Origin: Deltaproteobacteria bacterium
GTDB taxonomy: Bacteria > Desulfobacterota > Desulfomonilia > UBA1062
Direction of reading: 5' to 3'
DNA: 64,000 nucleotides
Assembly: GCA_018433775.1 (NCBI GenBank)
Contig: JAHDQN010000006.1
Location: forward strand, 1-64,000
Shown: in pieces, positions 9,881 to 19,963 of the stretch
Layout: the number at the start of each line of letters is the position of its first letter
Position numbering within the stretch: the first letter of the stretch is position 1
The notes under the pieces: model-generated
Database searches by the model: none
Told to the model about the DNA's origin: nothing
The model's input: the letters and a program-made list of their open reading frames with translations, nothing else
Made by a program: the position numbers and the translations under genes

Positions 9881-9989
9881 CAACGGGTCCGTACTACACG
9901 CTCCCGCTCCATGACAATCGCGAAAGCAGCATGCCGTCTCCTGCGGTTTTTGAAGGCGGGATCACTCAAGGCTCCGCCGAAAGGGCACC

Positions 9990-10994
9990 TTATTTCCCGC
10001 CACACAGCGCGCTCAGGGCCTCCAGATCTTCCGGCGCCGGGTCGAGGCTCTCCGAGCGGTTGATCCGGTGCATGAGGGCGTCCGGGTTCTCGACATGACC
10101 CAGCCCCAGGGCGTGACCGAGCTCGTGGGCAAGAAGCCTCACCAGATGATTTCGGTCGCTGAAGTAGTAGACGGTGATGCTCTGAAGACCGTTCCTGTTT
10201 TCGAAGCAACCTTCCTGGAACTCATCCGTAAGGGGTTTCCCGGTCGTTTGATAGTTCACCACCTCGAGGTTCAGGCTCTGCGCGATCTGGTTGATGAGCG
10301 TGACAAGATCGTTCAGGGCCAGGGCCTCCCCGTCGAGCTCGTCTTTGCGTGACTGCAGGGATTCGCGCTCTTGGTCGAGCTCTTCCCTGCACTCGTTCAG
10401 ATCCCGGTAGACATCTTCCGTTACCCGGCCGCTCCGTGAAGCGGCCTTGTACCGGGCATTGAGGTCGCCGAGCCGTTCATGGTAGGCATCGATATCCTGC
10501 GTGAGGGCGTCCCGGCGCTGCCCGAACTCGGCTTCCCGGGTGGTGAACCAGAGCTTCAGTGATTCATAATAGCTCCGGGTGTTCTCGATCTTTCCGGTGA
10601 TGCCTCTGAGCCTGTCGGCCGTGGCCTGGCGGTAGTCATAGACGAGGTTGATCTCCACCGCTCCGCTGTCGTCTTCCCTGAACAGGTCTCTGCCCGAGGC
10701 CTCTTCCCACACGGCTGCGGCCCGTTCGGCCGCTTCGGCCACCTCCCCGGGGCTCAGGCCGAACCGTGCGTCCACCGAGCCGATGCGGTAGGTAACGGGC
10801 TCGGAACAGGGGTCATCGGAGGGCAGGTAGATACCCGCCAGGAGCACGGCGGTCAAAAATGCCCCCAGTGCCCAGAAGACCTGTCGCGATGGTCCCTCCC
10901 GCACAGCTCGCCTCGCTGCAGTATTCATACGGAATGATTTCGGAATCATCGTCTCGGGTCTTGAGCACGCGGCGTGCGGGGATGCCCGGTTCAT
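9990..10994 (-). CDS. Membrane-anchored matrixin-like metalloprotease
   Basis: A protein of up to 334 residues with a zinc-protease motif HELGHALGLGH (HExxHxxGxxH) close to the C-terminus, followed by a Met-turn DALMH, which marks the metzincin/matrixin group. The N-terminus has one membrane segment (VFWALGAFLTAVLLAGIYL, about residues 39-57). Residues about 130-230 are rich in Glu, Arg, Lys and Leu and predicted to form a long coiled coil, so the protease is held in the periplasm on a stalk. The start is uncertain: ATGs at 10994, 10949 and 10928 all lack a clear ribosome site. No partner gene is obvious. Confidence 0.75.
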   Translation of the reverse strand: MNRASPHAACSRPETMIPKSFRMNTAARRAVREGPSRQVFWALGAFLTAVLLAGIYLPSDDPCSEPVTYRIGSVDARFGLSPGEVAEAAERAAAVWEEASGRDLFREDDSGAVEINLVYDYRQATADRLRGITGKIENTRSYYESLKLWFTTREAEFGQRRDALTQDIDAYHERLGDLNARYKAASRSGRVTEDVYRDLNECREELDQERESLQSRKDELDGEALALNDLVTLINQIAQSLNLEVVNYQTTGKPLTDEFQEGCFENRNGLQSITVYYFSDRNHLVRLLAHELGHALGLGHVENPDALMHRINRSESLDPAPEDLEALSALCGGK

Positions 10995-11127
10995 GTCCGG
11001 CGGCCCTTCCGGGCCACGGACCTCGGGAATCCTGGAACTTGCCCGGTGCCGGAGGGGCCGGCCGCTCCCCCAGCCCGTGGATGCCGGGTGAAAGCGGGGT
11101 GGACGAGGCGGTTGTTCTTCCCTTTTT

Positions 11128-11508
11128 TCACGGGTTGTCAGGTTCCTTCTTCCGGCGCTTGAGCTCGGCCTTGACGGCCTTTTTCTCCTGCTTCAGGCGC
11201 TCCTTGTTCCGCTTTTTCCCGATCTCTTCCGGCTCAGGGAGGTCTGCGCCGGAAGCCGATCCGCGGGCCGGATCATCGTCACCCGGGAGCGTCGATTCCC
11301 GGTCGCCCGCTCCCCCATCGGCAGGGTCCGTGTCCCCGGACGCCCCCGCCGGGTCGGAATCCGGCCTGCCGGCCTGCGCTTCACGCGCGTTCTTCAGGCG
11401 GGAGATGAGCTGTATCCCGAGATACTTGCCGAAATACCCCACGAACCCCGCCGCAAAGACCAGCACCATCCATTTCAGCACTTCGAGCACGAACCCGTTT
11501 CCGTCCAT
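11128..11508 (-). CDS. Small membrane protein with charged tail
   Basis: About 126 residues from the ATG at 11508; an ATG 36 bp upstream is also possible. One hydrophobic segment (WMVLVFAAGFVGYFGKYLG) is followed by an acidic, Gly/Pro/Asp-rich linker and a very basic Lys/Arg end (KKRNKERLKQEKKAVKAEL). The composition suggests an inner-membrane protein with a disordered cytoplasmic tail that may bind nucleic acid or acidic partners. I do not recognise the family. Confidence 0.5.
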   Translation of the reverse strand: MDGNGFVLEVLKWMVLVFAAGFVGYFGKYLGIQLISRLKNAREAQAGRPDSDPAGASGDTDPADGGAGDRESTLPGDDDPARGSASGADLPEPEEIGKKRNKERLKQEKKAVKAELKRRKKEPDNP

Positions 11509-11821
11509 CCGTCCCTTGTACACCATTCTCCTTCCGCCATCCACGGTATTTCCCGGTGTATTGAGAATCTCCTTCCCCGGGTTATACTGAATTTCAGACT
11601 GGTTTTCTCCCTTTCATTCATGAGGATAACGCTTCCGCACCACGATCTCCCCCCCGGTTCCGGGCAGGGCATGGCCCTCTCCCGTTTCTCTGTCCATTTT
11701 CCAGGAGGCCGGGGAAGGGGGGAGCCGTCCGTTCGCTGAGTCCGGGAGTGAAGTCTGAACGGAGCGGGGTTTTCAACTGACAGATGGACCGGCGTTCAAG
11801 GAAGTGTGCGAGGAGGTCGTT

Positions 11822-12556
11822 ATGAGAAGGGCGTTGTATGTATCCATGTGCTTGGTCTTTCTGGCGTGCGGGTTCCTGGGATGCGACGATGATGAAACCA
11901 CCCTGGTGAACAATTATTACACAGGCCTGCGGGTGATCCATGCCGGCTACGATACACCGCCCGTTGCGGTGTTCCTCAATAATGGGCTGGCCATCGAATC
12001 ACTGGAGTATGGTGAGAGCTCGGGATATGCCTCCATACTCTCCGATGTCTATAATATCGATGTGACCCCTGCCGACGATGAAACCACGCTGCTGATCTCG
12101 ATTGAAAATCTCGTTCTCATGCCGCTGGACATTATCACCGTCTTTGCCGTGGGAGAGCAGGCGGACATCCGGCCGCTCATAGCGGAGGATTCCCGGTACC
12201 TGCTCGACGACCGCGCCCGGGTCCGGTTCGTTCACGCTGTCCCAGACGCCCCGGCGATAGACTTGAGGGTCGATGCGGGTGACGGCACCCAGGTGTTCAG
12301 CAGCGTCGCCTTCCCGGAAGTCACCGGTTATGCCGATCTGGCCCCGGACAGCTATATCTTCGTGATCACTGCAGCAGGCGACACGGTCCCCCTGGCAACT
12401 TTCGAGGGCATCGTCCTCGAAACCGGGACGATCTACACCATACTTGCACTGGGCACCCTGGAGGGTGGCGATGCATACGATTTCACGGTGCGGGTCTTTA
12501 CCGACAACGAGGAGGGCATCCGGTCCGTGGATCTGGTTCCTGTGGTCATGGAATGA
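11822..12556 (+). CDS. DUF4397 lipoprotein, copy 1
   Basis: A 244-residue secreted protein starting at the ATG at 11822 behind GAGGAGG. The signal peptide ends in a lipobox-like FLGC followed by DDDE, so it is probably a lipoprotein; Asp at the second position after Cys can favour retention at the inner membrane. The mature part has two DUF4397 repeats, each starting LRVIHAGYDTPPVAVFLN / VRFVHAVPDAPAIDLRV, a beta-sandwich found in surface proteins. It is followed 160 bp later by a paralogue of exactly the same length with the same leader sequence. Confidence 0.85.
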   Translation: MRRALYVSMCLVFLACGFLGCDDDETTLVNNYYTGLRVIHAGYDTPPVAVFLNNGLAIESLEYGESSGYASILSDVYNIDVTPADDETTLLISIENLVLMPLDIITVFAVGEQADIRPLIAEDSRYLLDDRARVRFVHAVPDAPAIDLRVDAGDGTQVFSSVAFPEVTGYADLAPDSYIFVITAAGDTVPLATFEGIVLETGTIYTILALGTLEGGDAYDFTVRVFTDNEEGIRSVDLVPVVME

Positions 12557-12716
12557 GTTGTCAATCTCCTTTTCGGGATGGCTGCACGACGCCTGTTCGC
12601 GCGGTGGCCGGACCGGGGATCAGCCGGTCTGTTCAGAAAGGTGCCTGCGCTGACCGTGGCTGCCGATGCATGCCGGCCCGCAAACGTAAGGGGTGCTTGA
12701 AAACGAGGAGGTCGTT

Positions 12717-13451
12717 ATGAAAAAGACAATATTCATGATGCTCTGCGCAGGATTGCTCGTGGCCGGTGCCCCGGGATGTGACGACGATGACGATGACGAT
12801 ATCCTGGGGGAAGAAGTGTTTGAATCCGATCTCAGGGTGATCCATGCCGGTATCGGTGAACCGCAGGTCGATGTCTATCTGAACAATACCCTGACAATCG
12901 AGGCCCTGGATTATGGGGAGAGCTCGGGATACGAGATCGTGCCCGCCGATGTGTATGTTATCGAGGTGACCCCTGCCGGAAACACCGATCCGGTTGTCGC
13001 TCTCGAAGAGCATGTCCTCGAACCGGGTGGAGAGACGACACTCTTCGTCATGGGCACTGAGGCGGATTTCCGGCCGGTCGTGGTGGTCGGCTCCCTGGAC
13101 CCGGCAGCACAGAGGGCGTTCGTCCGTTTCGTGCACGCGGCCCCCGACGCACCTGCGGTGGATGTCGGGACTGGCTCGGGAGCCCTCGTATTCGGGGGAG
13201 TATCCTTCGGAGAGGTCACGGATTATATCGAGCTTGAACCGGGAGGCTATGTCTTCGTGATCACGCAGACAGGGAACCCGGAATCGGTGACGATTTTCGA
13301 GGAGGCGGAAATCGAGGCCGGGAACGTGTATTCCTTTGCGGTGCTGGGCACGCTGACCCCCGGGGATGGATATGATCTCATGGGGCGGGTCTATGTGGAC
13401 AACGACGGAGGCGATGCCTTTGCGGACCTTATCCCGGAAATGCCGCAGTAG
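12717..13451 (+). CDS. DUF4397 lipoprotein, copy 2
   Basis: A 244-residue paralogue of the preceding gene. The ATG at 12717 is preceded by the same CGAGGAGGTCGTT leader as copy 1. The signal peptide ends APGC and is followed by a run of seven Asp, an even more acidic start than copy 1. Two DUF4397 units follow (LRVIHAGIGEPQVDVYLN and VRFVHAAPDAPAVDVGT). The two proteins align over their whole length, so this is a tandem duplication. The function of the family is unknown; extracellular binding or adhesion is a guess. Confidence 0.85.
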   Translation: MKKTIFMMLCAGLLVAGAPGCDDDDDDDILGEEVFESDLRVIHAGIGEPQVDVYLNNTLTIEALDYGESSGYEIVPADVYVIEVTPAGNTDPVVALEEHVLEPGGETTLFVMGTEADFRPVVVVGSLDPAAQRAFVRFVHAAPDAPAVDVGTGSGALVFGGVSFGEVTDYIELEPGGYVFVITQTGNPESVTIFEEAEIEAGNVYSFAVLGTLTPGDGYDLMGRVYVDNDGGDAFADLIPEMPQ

Positions 13452-13567
13452 TCTCTGACCGGAGGTCCCTGAAAAGTCAGGGCGACAAGCTCTTCTTGCT
13501 TTGCTTTGAAAGAATGATGTATGTGCTTGTTCTAATCCGAGAAATACATGAGGAACAGAGACTTAAA

Positions 13568-14341
13568 ATGAGCTTCCATATCCCCGTAAAAGGCAATGAC
13601 AGGCTTCGGAAGGTGCTCGAGAACATCGGTAACGACGCCGAGTTGATCCAGCTCTGGAAGTGCGCCAACATGAACGCCGTGGACCGCAGCGGCATCAACG
13701 ACCACGGCGAGATCCACATCCGGATCGCCTCGAATGCGGGCTTAAGGATCCTGCGCCTCCTGGTCAGGGGCGGCGTGGTTCCCTCTGTGGTGAAGGACTA
13801 CGGCCTGGAGGCCGAAGATGCCGAGGTGGTCGTGGTCCTTGCGTCCTGTCTCCACGATATCGGCATCGCGGTTCACCGGCACGACCATGAACGGCACAGC
13901 ATCGTTCTCGCCTACCCGAAATCCCGGCAGCTCCTTGCGGGGATCTATGAAGAACCCGCACTGACCATCCTGACGGCCGAGGTCATGCATGCCATTGTTG
14001 CGCACAATGCCAAGGAGGCCTGCCTGACCGTCGAGGCGGGGGTTCTGAAGGTGGCCGATGCGCTGGACATGTCGCAGGGCAGGTCGCGCATCCCGTTCGA
14101 GGCGGGGAAGGTGAACATCCATTCGATCTCGGCACGGGCCGTGAAAAACGTCGATATCGAGCCCGGGGAAGAACGGCCGGTCAGGATCGTGATCACCCTG
14201 GCCAATTCCGCGGGGATCTACCAGGTGGACGAGCTTCTGCGCCACAAGCTGCAGAACTCTTCCATCGCCGGACATGTGGAGGTCATCGCCCGGATCGAGG
14301 GAGAGATGGAGCGCCGGATCGTGGAGGACTACCGGCTTTAG
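13568..14341 (+). CDS. HD-domain metal-dependent phosphohydrolase
   Basis: A 257-residue protein starting at the ATG at 13568 (a longer frame exists but its first 24 residues look non-coding). It carries the HD hydrolase pattern: an early His in DHGEIHIRI, then the double motif ASCLHDIGIAVHRHDHERHS near residue 100, and a later Asp in LKVADALDMSQGRSR. HD proteins hydrolyse phosphate esters such as nucleotides or cyclic nucleotides. No fused sensor or GYP motif is seen, so a c-di-GMP role is not supported. The next gene, yhbY, follows closely on the same strand. Confidence 0.75.
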   Translation: MSFHIPVKGNDRLRKVLENIGNDAELIQLWKCANMNAVDRSGINDHGEIHIRIASNAGLRILRLLVRGGVVPSVVKDYGLEAEDAEVVVVLASCLHDIGIAVHRHDHERHSIVLAYPKSRQLLAGIYEEPALTILTAEVMHAIVAHNAKEACLTVEAGVLKVADALDMSQGRSRIPFEAGKVNIHSISARAVKNVDIEPGEERPVRIVITLANSAGIYQVDELLRHKLQNSSIAGHVEVIARIEGEMERRIVEDYRL

Positions 14342-14441
14342 CAGGGAAACACGGGATCAAAAGCGCGGCGGTCCGTGCGATAAGGGCAAAAAGGGCCGCT
14401 CCCGGGGCGTAAGCGGGAAGCACAGAAGGAGTGAATGTCTG

Positions 14442-14741
14442 GTGAAATCTCTCACAGGGGCACAGCGGAAGTATTTGCGGGGCAAGGCGCACAGCCTGAA
14501 CCCCGTGGTTCAGGTGGGCAAGCAGGGGATCACCCCCGATCTGATAAAGGCCGTCAACGAGGCCCTGGATTTCCACGAGCTCATCAAGGTCAAGTTCGTC
14601 GACTTCAAGGAGGAGCGCAAGGAGCTCTCCCGGGAGATCGCCGAACGCACGTCCAGCGAGGCGGTCGGCCTCATCGGCAACGTCGCGATCCTCTACCGGC
14701 AGCAGCCGGACGAGCAGAAGCGGAAGATACCCCTTCCGTAA
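14442..14741 (+). CDS. yhbY: YhbY family (CRM domain) RNA-binding protein
   Basis: A 99-residue protein of the usual length for YhbY, a ribosome-assembly factor that binds the pre-50S particle. It is a single CRM domain: LTGAQRKYLRGKAHSLNP, then the signature GKQGITPDLI (GxxG loop), ALDFHELIKVKF, and a final strand GLIGNVAILYRQ. The likely start is GTG at 14442, ten bases after AAGGAG; the frame is open further upstream but unlike the family there. It follows the HD-domain gene. Confidence 0.9.
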   Translation: MKSLTGAQRKYLRGKAHSLNPVVQVGKQGITPDLIKAVNEALDFHELIKVKFVDFKEERKELSREIAERTSSEAVGLIGNVAILYRQQPDEQKRKIPLP

Positions 14742-14853
14742 GCAGCCGCTCAGCCCTGTCATCCGGTTCGCGCGCATCCTGTCCGGAATCCCAAAGGGCG
14801 GGGCTTTTTGCGTATAGGACAGGGAAGCGCGACCGCATCACCCGGTGATCCGT

Positions 14854-17385
14854 TCACTCCGCATCGATCATCCTGCGGACGCTTTCCAGGAGCTCGGGAC
14901 GGCTGAACGGCTTCATGAGAAGGTTGAACCCTGAATCCAGGATGCCCTGATCGACGATGACGTCGTAGGTATGGCCGGATATGAACAGCACCTTCAGCCC
15001 CGGGAGGATCTCTTCCATGCGTTCGGCAAGCATGCGGCCGTTCATGCCGGGCATGATGACGTCCGTGACCAGAAGGTCGATGTCGCTGCCCGTGCTCTCC
15101 GCAAGCTCGACGGCCTCCCTGCCGTCGGCGGCCGCAATGACGCGGTATCCCTTCGATTCGAGGATCTCAGTGCTGAGCCGCCGCACATTCTCGTCGTCCT
15201 CGCACAGCAGGATGGTTTCGCTTCCCCCGGGGATTTCTTTTGCATCGGGCGCGGGCGGCTTGGTGACAACCCCGGAGGATGATGCAGGAAAATAGATCCA
15301 GAATGTCGTGCCCTGGCGAGGCCGGCTTGAAACCGTGATATGACCGCCCGACTGCTTGACGATGCCGTAGACGCTGGATAGGCCCAGGCCGGTGCCCCTG
15401 CCGCGCTCTTTGGTGGTGAAAAACGGATCGAAGATGCGCGCCATGGTGGGGTCATCCATGCCGTGCCCCGTATCGCTGACCGTGAGCAGGGCATGGGGCC
15501 CGGTGCGGGCCTCCGGGTGCTTCGCCACGTGGGCCTCGTCGAGAACGGTATTGGAGAGCTCGATGTCGATCCTGCCGCCCTCGGGCATGGCATCGCGTGC
15601 GTTGACCACGAGATTCAGGACGACCTGCTCGATCTGGTTGGCATGGGCGAGGATCGGATATACCCCCTCGCCCGAGGTGATGTTCAGGAGAATATTCTCC
15701 GTGATCAGCCTTTGCAGCATCTCCTTCATCCCGGAGAGGACCTCGGAGGGATTCAGGACCTCGGGCTTGACCATTTCCCGGCGGCTGAAGATCAACAGCT
15801 GCTGGACAAGGGCCGCGGCCCGCTGCGCGGAGTTCTGGATCTCCATGATCTCCCGGGCGAGCTTTTCATCCGGGGCCCCCCGGCTTTTCTGGGACTCAAG
15901 CGCAAGCTCGGTGTACCCGAGGATGGCCGTGAGGATATTGTTGAAGTCATGGGCCACGCCCCCCGCCATATTGCCGATGGCCTCCATCTTCTGGGCCTGG
16001 AGGAGCTGTGCCTCGAGCCGGTCTTTTTCCTCCTCGGCCCGCTTGCGCTCGGTGATGTCGTTGATCACGCTCAGGATGCAGGGCTCTCCTTTCAGGGTGA
16101 TGGGAGTCGCCGAAAACAGGCCTACCGCACTTTGTCCGGATTTGTTTCTCAGGTTGATCTCGATGTTCTGGACCTGTCCTTGACGGTTCATCCTGTCCAC
16201 GATGCGCTGGCGATCGTCCGGGTCTGCGTAAAAGCCCAGGTCGCGGGAGGAACGGCCGAGAACTTCATCCCGGGTATACCCGGATATGCGCTCGAACGCC
16301 CTGTTGACCTCCAGGAATCTTCCGTCTACCGCCGAGGTGATGGTGACGATGGCCGGAGACTCCCGGAACAGGGTTTTCAGGTGCTCCTCCGACTCCTTCA
16401 GCTCCCGGGTCCGCTGATCGACCCGCTGTTTGAGCGACCACGACCACAGCAGGATGGCCCCGATCAGGGCGATCAGGAAGACCAGGGGCATGGCCAGGAA
16501 CTTCACCGACTCTTCCCACCACCTGGTCTGCTCATACACCCCGAACCAGGCATCGTGTATCTGCTTGTATCTGCCGGTGGACTTGATGATGTTGAGCCCC
16601 TCGTTCAACTGATGGAGCAGTTCCCGGTTCCCTTCCGCCACCGCGAAGCAGTATTCCCTCGGAGGGATGTCGGCGGCAACGCTCTCCAGATTGTCGAGCC
16701 GGTATTGAGCGGCGATATACAGGCCCTGCATCTTCGACGAGAGCAGCGCCCCGTCGTGACGCCCCGAAGCGAGCAGCCGCAGCGCCTGCGAAGGATCCCT
16801 GACAGTGATGATATGAGGCGTCAGCCCGGTCTTTTTCAGGTAATCGTGCATGATGTCGTCCTGCTGGACGATGATCTGCCGGCCCTGGAGCTCTTCAAGA
16901 GAGCGGATCGACGAGCCCTGGCGTACGAACAGGCCAGGGGTAACCAGCGTATGAGGCACGGAGAAATCGGCGTGATCGTCTCTTTCCGGTGAGTAGTACA
17001 TGCCGGAGAGGACGTCCGCCTGTCCCGTTTCCAGACGGCTTCTGACCCGGTTCCACGGACCAAGATCGATTCGTATGGAAAAATCCATGACCTCGGCCAC
17101 TGCCCGGATGAGATCGATATTGAAGCCCGAGGGCACGCCGTCGTCCAGATACTCGTAGGGGGGATAATCCATATCGCCGCTCACCTCGAGAACGGGGACA
17201 CCGGCCGTAGCGGCGGGGGGGGCGTCTGCCGGAGGGGAATAATTATCGGGATGGACCGGCGAGGCACTGCCTGAAGACCAGAGGAGAAAAACAGCCGCGA
17301 CAAGCATCGCGATTCCCGGCACGAACGAAATCATTCTCAGGCGAGCGAGCAAACGGTTGAGCGCGCGTTTCACGAACATTCTCAT
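14854..17385 (-). CDS. Hybrid sensor histidine kinase with periplasmic SBP domain
   Basis: An 843-residue protein. Order: N-terminal membrane segment (about 19-38), periplasmic solute-binding domain of the SBP_bac_3 type (about 65-285: [22 protein letters not shown]), second membrane segment (about 296-316), PAS domain (about 333-445), HisKA with H479 in [16 protein letters not shown], HATPase ([33 protein letters not shown]), and a C-terminal receiver with Asp775 in [13 protein letters not shown]. It senses a small periplasmic ligand, probably an amino acid or similar, and relays phosphate through its own receiver. There is no output regulator next to it, so its target is unknown. Confidence 0.93.
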   Translation of the reverse strand: MRMFVKRALNRLLARLRMISFVPGIAMLVAAVFLLWSSGSASPVHPDNYSPPADAPPAATAGVPVLEVSGDMDYPPYEYLDDGVPSGFNIDLIRAVAEVMDFSIRIDLGPWNRVRSRLETGQADVLSGMYYSPERDDHADFSVPHTLVTPGLFVRQGSSIRSLEELQGRQIIVQQDDIMHDYLKKTGLTPHIITVRDPSQALRLLASGRHDGALLSSKMQGLYIAAQYRLDNLESVAADIPPREYCFAVAEGNRELLHQLNEGLNIIKSTGRYKQIHDAWFGVYEQTRWWEESVKFLAMPLVFLIALIGAILLWSWSLKQRVDQRTRELKESEEHLKTLFRESPAIVTITSAVDGRFLEVNRAFERISGYTRDEVLGRSSRDLGFYADPDDRQRIVDRMNRQGQVQNIEINLRNKSGQSAVGLFSATPITLKGEPCILSVINDITERKRAEEEKDRLEAQLLQAQKMEAIGNMAGGVAHDFNNILTAILGYTELALESQKSRGAPDEKLAREIMEIQNSAQRAAALVQQLLIFSRREMVKPEVLNPSEVLSGMKEMLQRLITENILLNITSGEGVYPILAHANQIEQVVLNLVVNARDAMPEGGRIDIELSNTVLDEAHVAKHPEARTGPHALLTVSDTGHGMDDPTMARIFDPFFTTKERGRGTGLGLSSVYGIVKQSGGHITVSSRPRQGTTFWIYFPASSSGVVTKPPAPDAKEIPGGSETILLCEDDENVRRLSTEILESKGYRVIAAADGREAVELAESTGSDIDLLVTDVIMPGMNGRMLAERMEEILPGLKVLFISGHTYDVIVDQGILDSGFNLLMKPFSRPELLESVRRMIDAE

Positions 17386-17613
17386 CCCAGCATTGTATTT
17401 TTCCGATGTTGGTGGATGAGAAAAACTATACTATACCGTTTGCGATCATACAACATGGAGAATGTCCGCGGGACGCATCTGCGGATATCCGCTCAGGGCT
17501 CTCCCGGCAAGACAGTGTCCCGGGCGGTGTTTCGCGCGGCGCGAAATCCTCCGGAGAGGGGGTATCGTCTCACGGGCTGTGCTTCAAAGGCAGCGGAGAC
17601 AGACCCAACAGGG

Positions 17614-18807
17614 TCATTTCCCGAGCCAGTAGCTTCTCTGCTCCTTGGAGAACACCGATCCGGTGGGCTCTTCGGCGCCCTTGAAGCCTTCTTTCTGGTG
17701 CTCGCGCTCCGATCTGCTGAGCTTTTTGCCCATCTCCGCATATATGGCTTCCTCGGGAATGGTCCGGGGGAAAAAGCTTTTGACGATGCCGAGCGACTCG
17801 TTGGTCTTCGCCACGGAGACCCTCCAGTCCTTTTCGAGCCCGGTGAGCGACCTGACCGCGTCCACGCTTTCGGGCACCACGATGGCCTCGTTGTGGACCT
17901 GGAAGGTCATGTAGACCTCCCGGTTATCCGTGGAGAGCGCGTCCTCCCAGATCGCCACCTCCCACATGTCGTTGCGCGGCCTCTTCATATCCCTCATGAG
18001 TTCGATGACCGAGTTCAGCGCCACAATACCGTTTCCCGCGCTGACGAACACCACCCGCGGCTCTTCCCACAGCGCATGGATGAGCTCATCCATGCCCACC
18101 CTTCGGGTGGTCTCGACCATGGCATAGTGGAGATGACTCAGATTGAACGGTCCTGCGCCCGCCATGGTGGTGATGTCGAGATCCGGGATCACGGTCTTTG
18201 CATCAGGGCCCTGATGACTCGGGACCTTGGTCTCCGGGATCGCGGTGTTGATCATGCCCGTATCATGCGACTCCCAGGGGTCGGTGCTCCTGCGCAGGAG
18301 CACCGCGCGCACGCGATCGACCCACCCCTTCCTCAGCAGGGCGTGCGAGATCCTGCACAGGGCGGTGGTGTTGCAGGACACCACCCGGGTGAAATCCCTG
18401 TTGAAGGCCCCCTCGTAGTTCACCTGTGCCACGAAGGAGTATCCGGTGAGGGAATGCTTTTCTCCTCCCTGGAAAATGCCCTTGACCCCGGCCTCCTTAT
18501 ACTTGTCCCGGTTTCGTGCCCCGATGCCTTTGGGCGTGCAGTCCACCATGATCTCCGCATGTTTGAGCAGGTCGTCCAGGTCGCCCTCGACCGGGATGCG
18601 CGCATCTTCCATTTCCGCGCGTTTTTCCGGGGCCGAGGCGTACACCGGATATCCTCTCTCGACCGCGACCCGGATGCGGTAGTCGGTCGATACATCGGCC
18701 ACCCCCACCAGTTCCATGTCGTCCTGCAGGGCAATGGCGTCCGCCACCCGTTTGCCGATCACTCCATAACCATTTACCGCCACCCGTGCTTTTCTGCCTG
18801 TAACCAT
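17614..18807 (-). CDS. gap: Type II (archaeal-type) glyceraldehyde-3-phosphate dehydrogenase
   Basis: A 397-residue protein of the archaeal type II GAPDH family. Features: dinucleotide fold VAVNGYGVIGKRVADAI at the start, VDCTPKGIG near residue 90, catalytic Cys145 in VVSCNTTALCR, and RRSTDPWESHDTG. Phosphorylating GAPDH of this kind converts glyceraldehyde 3-phosphate to 1,3-bisphosphoglycerate with broad NAD/NADP use. The archaeal enzyme has about 340 residues; this one has roughly 50 extra C-terminal residues that are charged and end in SKEQRSYWLGK. An ordinary bacterial type I enzyme is not in the window. It stands alone on the minus strand behind the sensor kinase. Confidence 0.9.
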   Translation of the reverse strand: MVTGRKARVAVNGYGVIGKRVADAIALQDDMELVGVADVSTDYRIRVAVERGYPVYASAPEKRAEMEDARIPVEGDLDDLLKHAEIMVDCTPKGIGARNRDKYKEAGVKGIFQGGEKHSLTGYSFVAQVNYEGAFNRDFTRVVSCNTTALCRISHALLRKGWVDRVRAVLLRRSTDPWESHDTGMINTAIPETKVPSHQGPDAKTVIPDLDITTMAGAGPFNLSHLHYAMVETTRRVGMDELIHALWEEPRVVFVSAGNGIVALNSVIELMRDMKRPRNDMWEVAIWEDALSTDNREVYMTFQVHNEAIVVPESVDAVRSLTGLEKDWRVSVAKTNESLGIVKSFFPRTIPEEAIYAEMGKKLSRSEREHQKEGFKGAEEPTGSVFSKEQRSYWLGK

Positions 18808-19173
18808 ATGGTTCTCCTCTTTTGCGTATGGTTCGTGTCCCTGTTTTTTCTGTCTGCGCCCTCGCCGGTCTCATGATGTGCCGGTAGGCGAGATCGTGTC
18901 TTGAAACAAATCCATGATCGGATGAGCGAAAAGAGGGCTCGAACCCGGCTAAAAGCTCCTGATTTTTTTATTCATACAAATCTCCACCCGCCGCCTCGTT
19001 CGAAACAGCGGAAGATTTGGTGTGTCCGTTCTGTGTTACTATATGTTGTAATATGCCCCCTGAGTTCAGAATCAACGGTTCCCAGGGGCCTTGGAGACCG
19101 CAGGCGGCAAGGCCTTTGAGAGGTGCAGGGTGAGGAAGGTGATCATCGGCTCCCTCCGGCCCTTGGATGAACA
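18808..19173. other. Divergent intergenic region
   Basis: Lies between the minus-strand GAPDH gene and a plus-strand hypothetical gene, so it should hold promoters for both. It has an AT-rich stretch at about 18958-18985 but no convincing paired -35/-10 boxes or hairpin could be chosen by eye. Confidence 0.4.
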
Positions 19174-19722
19174 GTGAAAGAGAAGAATATCTACAGAAAC
19201 ACGGAGCTGGGATTCTCGATCGAAAAGCCTCACGACTGGGTGTTCATGCCCTCGTCCTGGGTGCTGAATCTGAAGGACAAGGCGGATCCGTTCTATAGGA
19301 AGCTCGACGAGAGGATACGGTACGCCCGGCTTCCCTTCGTGTATTTCCACTATGACCACGGAATCTCCGATATCGTCATTCCTACGGTGCAGGTGATGTA
19401 CCGCACGACCCACGGTACGAGTGCCCTGGACCGCTCGACCATCCTCGGGATGCAGCTCGTTCAGCTTCAGGTCGTTCTCGAAGACTACTGCCTGGTGGAG
19501 GCCACATCGGACGGTGTCATATCGGAGAGGCCGGCCAACATCATCAAATCGACGCACACCGTGAATAACCAGACTGGTCAGACCATGGACTGCCTGTCCC
19601 GCTGTTATGTGATCTTCACCGAAGGGGCCATGTTCGTGGTGGTAATGTCCGGCCCGGTCGAGGGCACATATCGCTGCGACCGGGAGTTCGGTGAAATCCT
19701 GAGATCCATCCGGATCGACTGA
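19174..19722 (+). CDS. PsbP/Mog1-fold-like hypothetical protein
   Basis: A 182-residue soluble protein starting at a GTG. The pattern TELGFSIEKPHDWVF at the start, repeated short strands, and GAMFVVVMSGPVEGTYRCDREFGEI near the end resemble the DUF1795/PsbP-like alpha/beta fold, in which the start matches a 'FSI-P-W' motif. There is no signal peptide. No operon partner is clear: the next gene begins 240 bp downstream. Function unknown. Confidence 0.5.
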   Translation: MKEKNIYRNTELGFSIEKPHDWVFMPSSWVLNLKDKADPFYRKLDERIRYARLPFVYFHYDHGISDIVIPTVQVMYRTTHGTSALDRSTILGMQLVQLQVVLEDYCLVEATSDGVISERPANIIKSTHTVNNQTGQTMDCLSRCYVIFTEGAMFVVVMSGPVEGTYRCDREFGEILRSIRID

Positions 19723-19963
19723 TCATTAGAGGATGGTGCAGAGGATGATGCCGCGTATACCCTGTTATCGAGGTATTCCGCCCCGCCCCGGTCAGCCCCG
19801 TGAACGAGCCGTCCGGCTGGCATCCCGCGAGTGCCGGCGGCTCTCCTGCCGATAAAAAGGGCTGTTCCGGCAGGGGAGAGGCGGTTTTTCCAGGCTTGCG
19901 GCCTTGATTCTTCCGGGATAAGCGAGACAATATGAGTTACAGAGGCAAAGAGAGGTCTTATTG

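Noticed and set aside
15463-16992. Long plus-strand frame opposite the hybrid sensor kinase
   Set aside because: Antisense shadow of a gene with clear HisKA, HATPase and receiver motifs.
17386-17613. Plus-strand small frame starting MLVDEKNYTIPF
   Set aside because: It continues antisense into the GAPDH 3' end and loses coding character; no ribosome site.
17416-18876. 486-codon frame antisense to the GAPDH gene
   Set aside because: The minus-strand protein has the full type II GAPDH signature; this frame has none.
18940-18960. GGGCTCGAACCC resembling a tRNA T-arm
   Set aside because: No acceptor, D or anticodon arms of the right spacing could be built around it.
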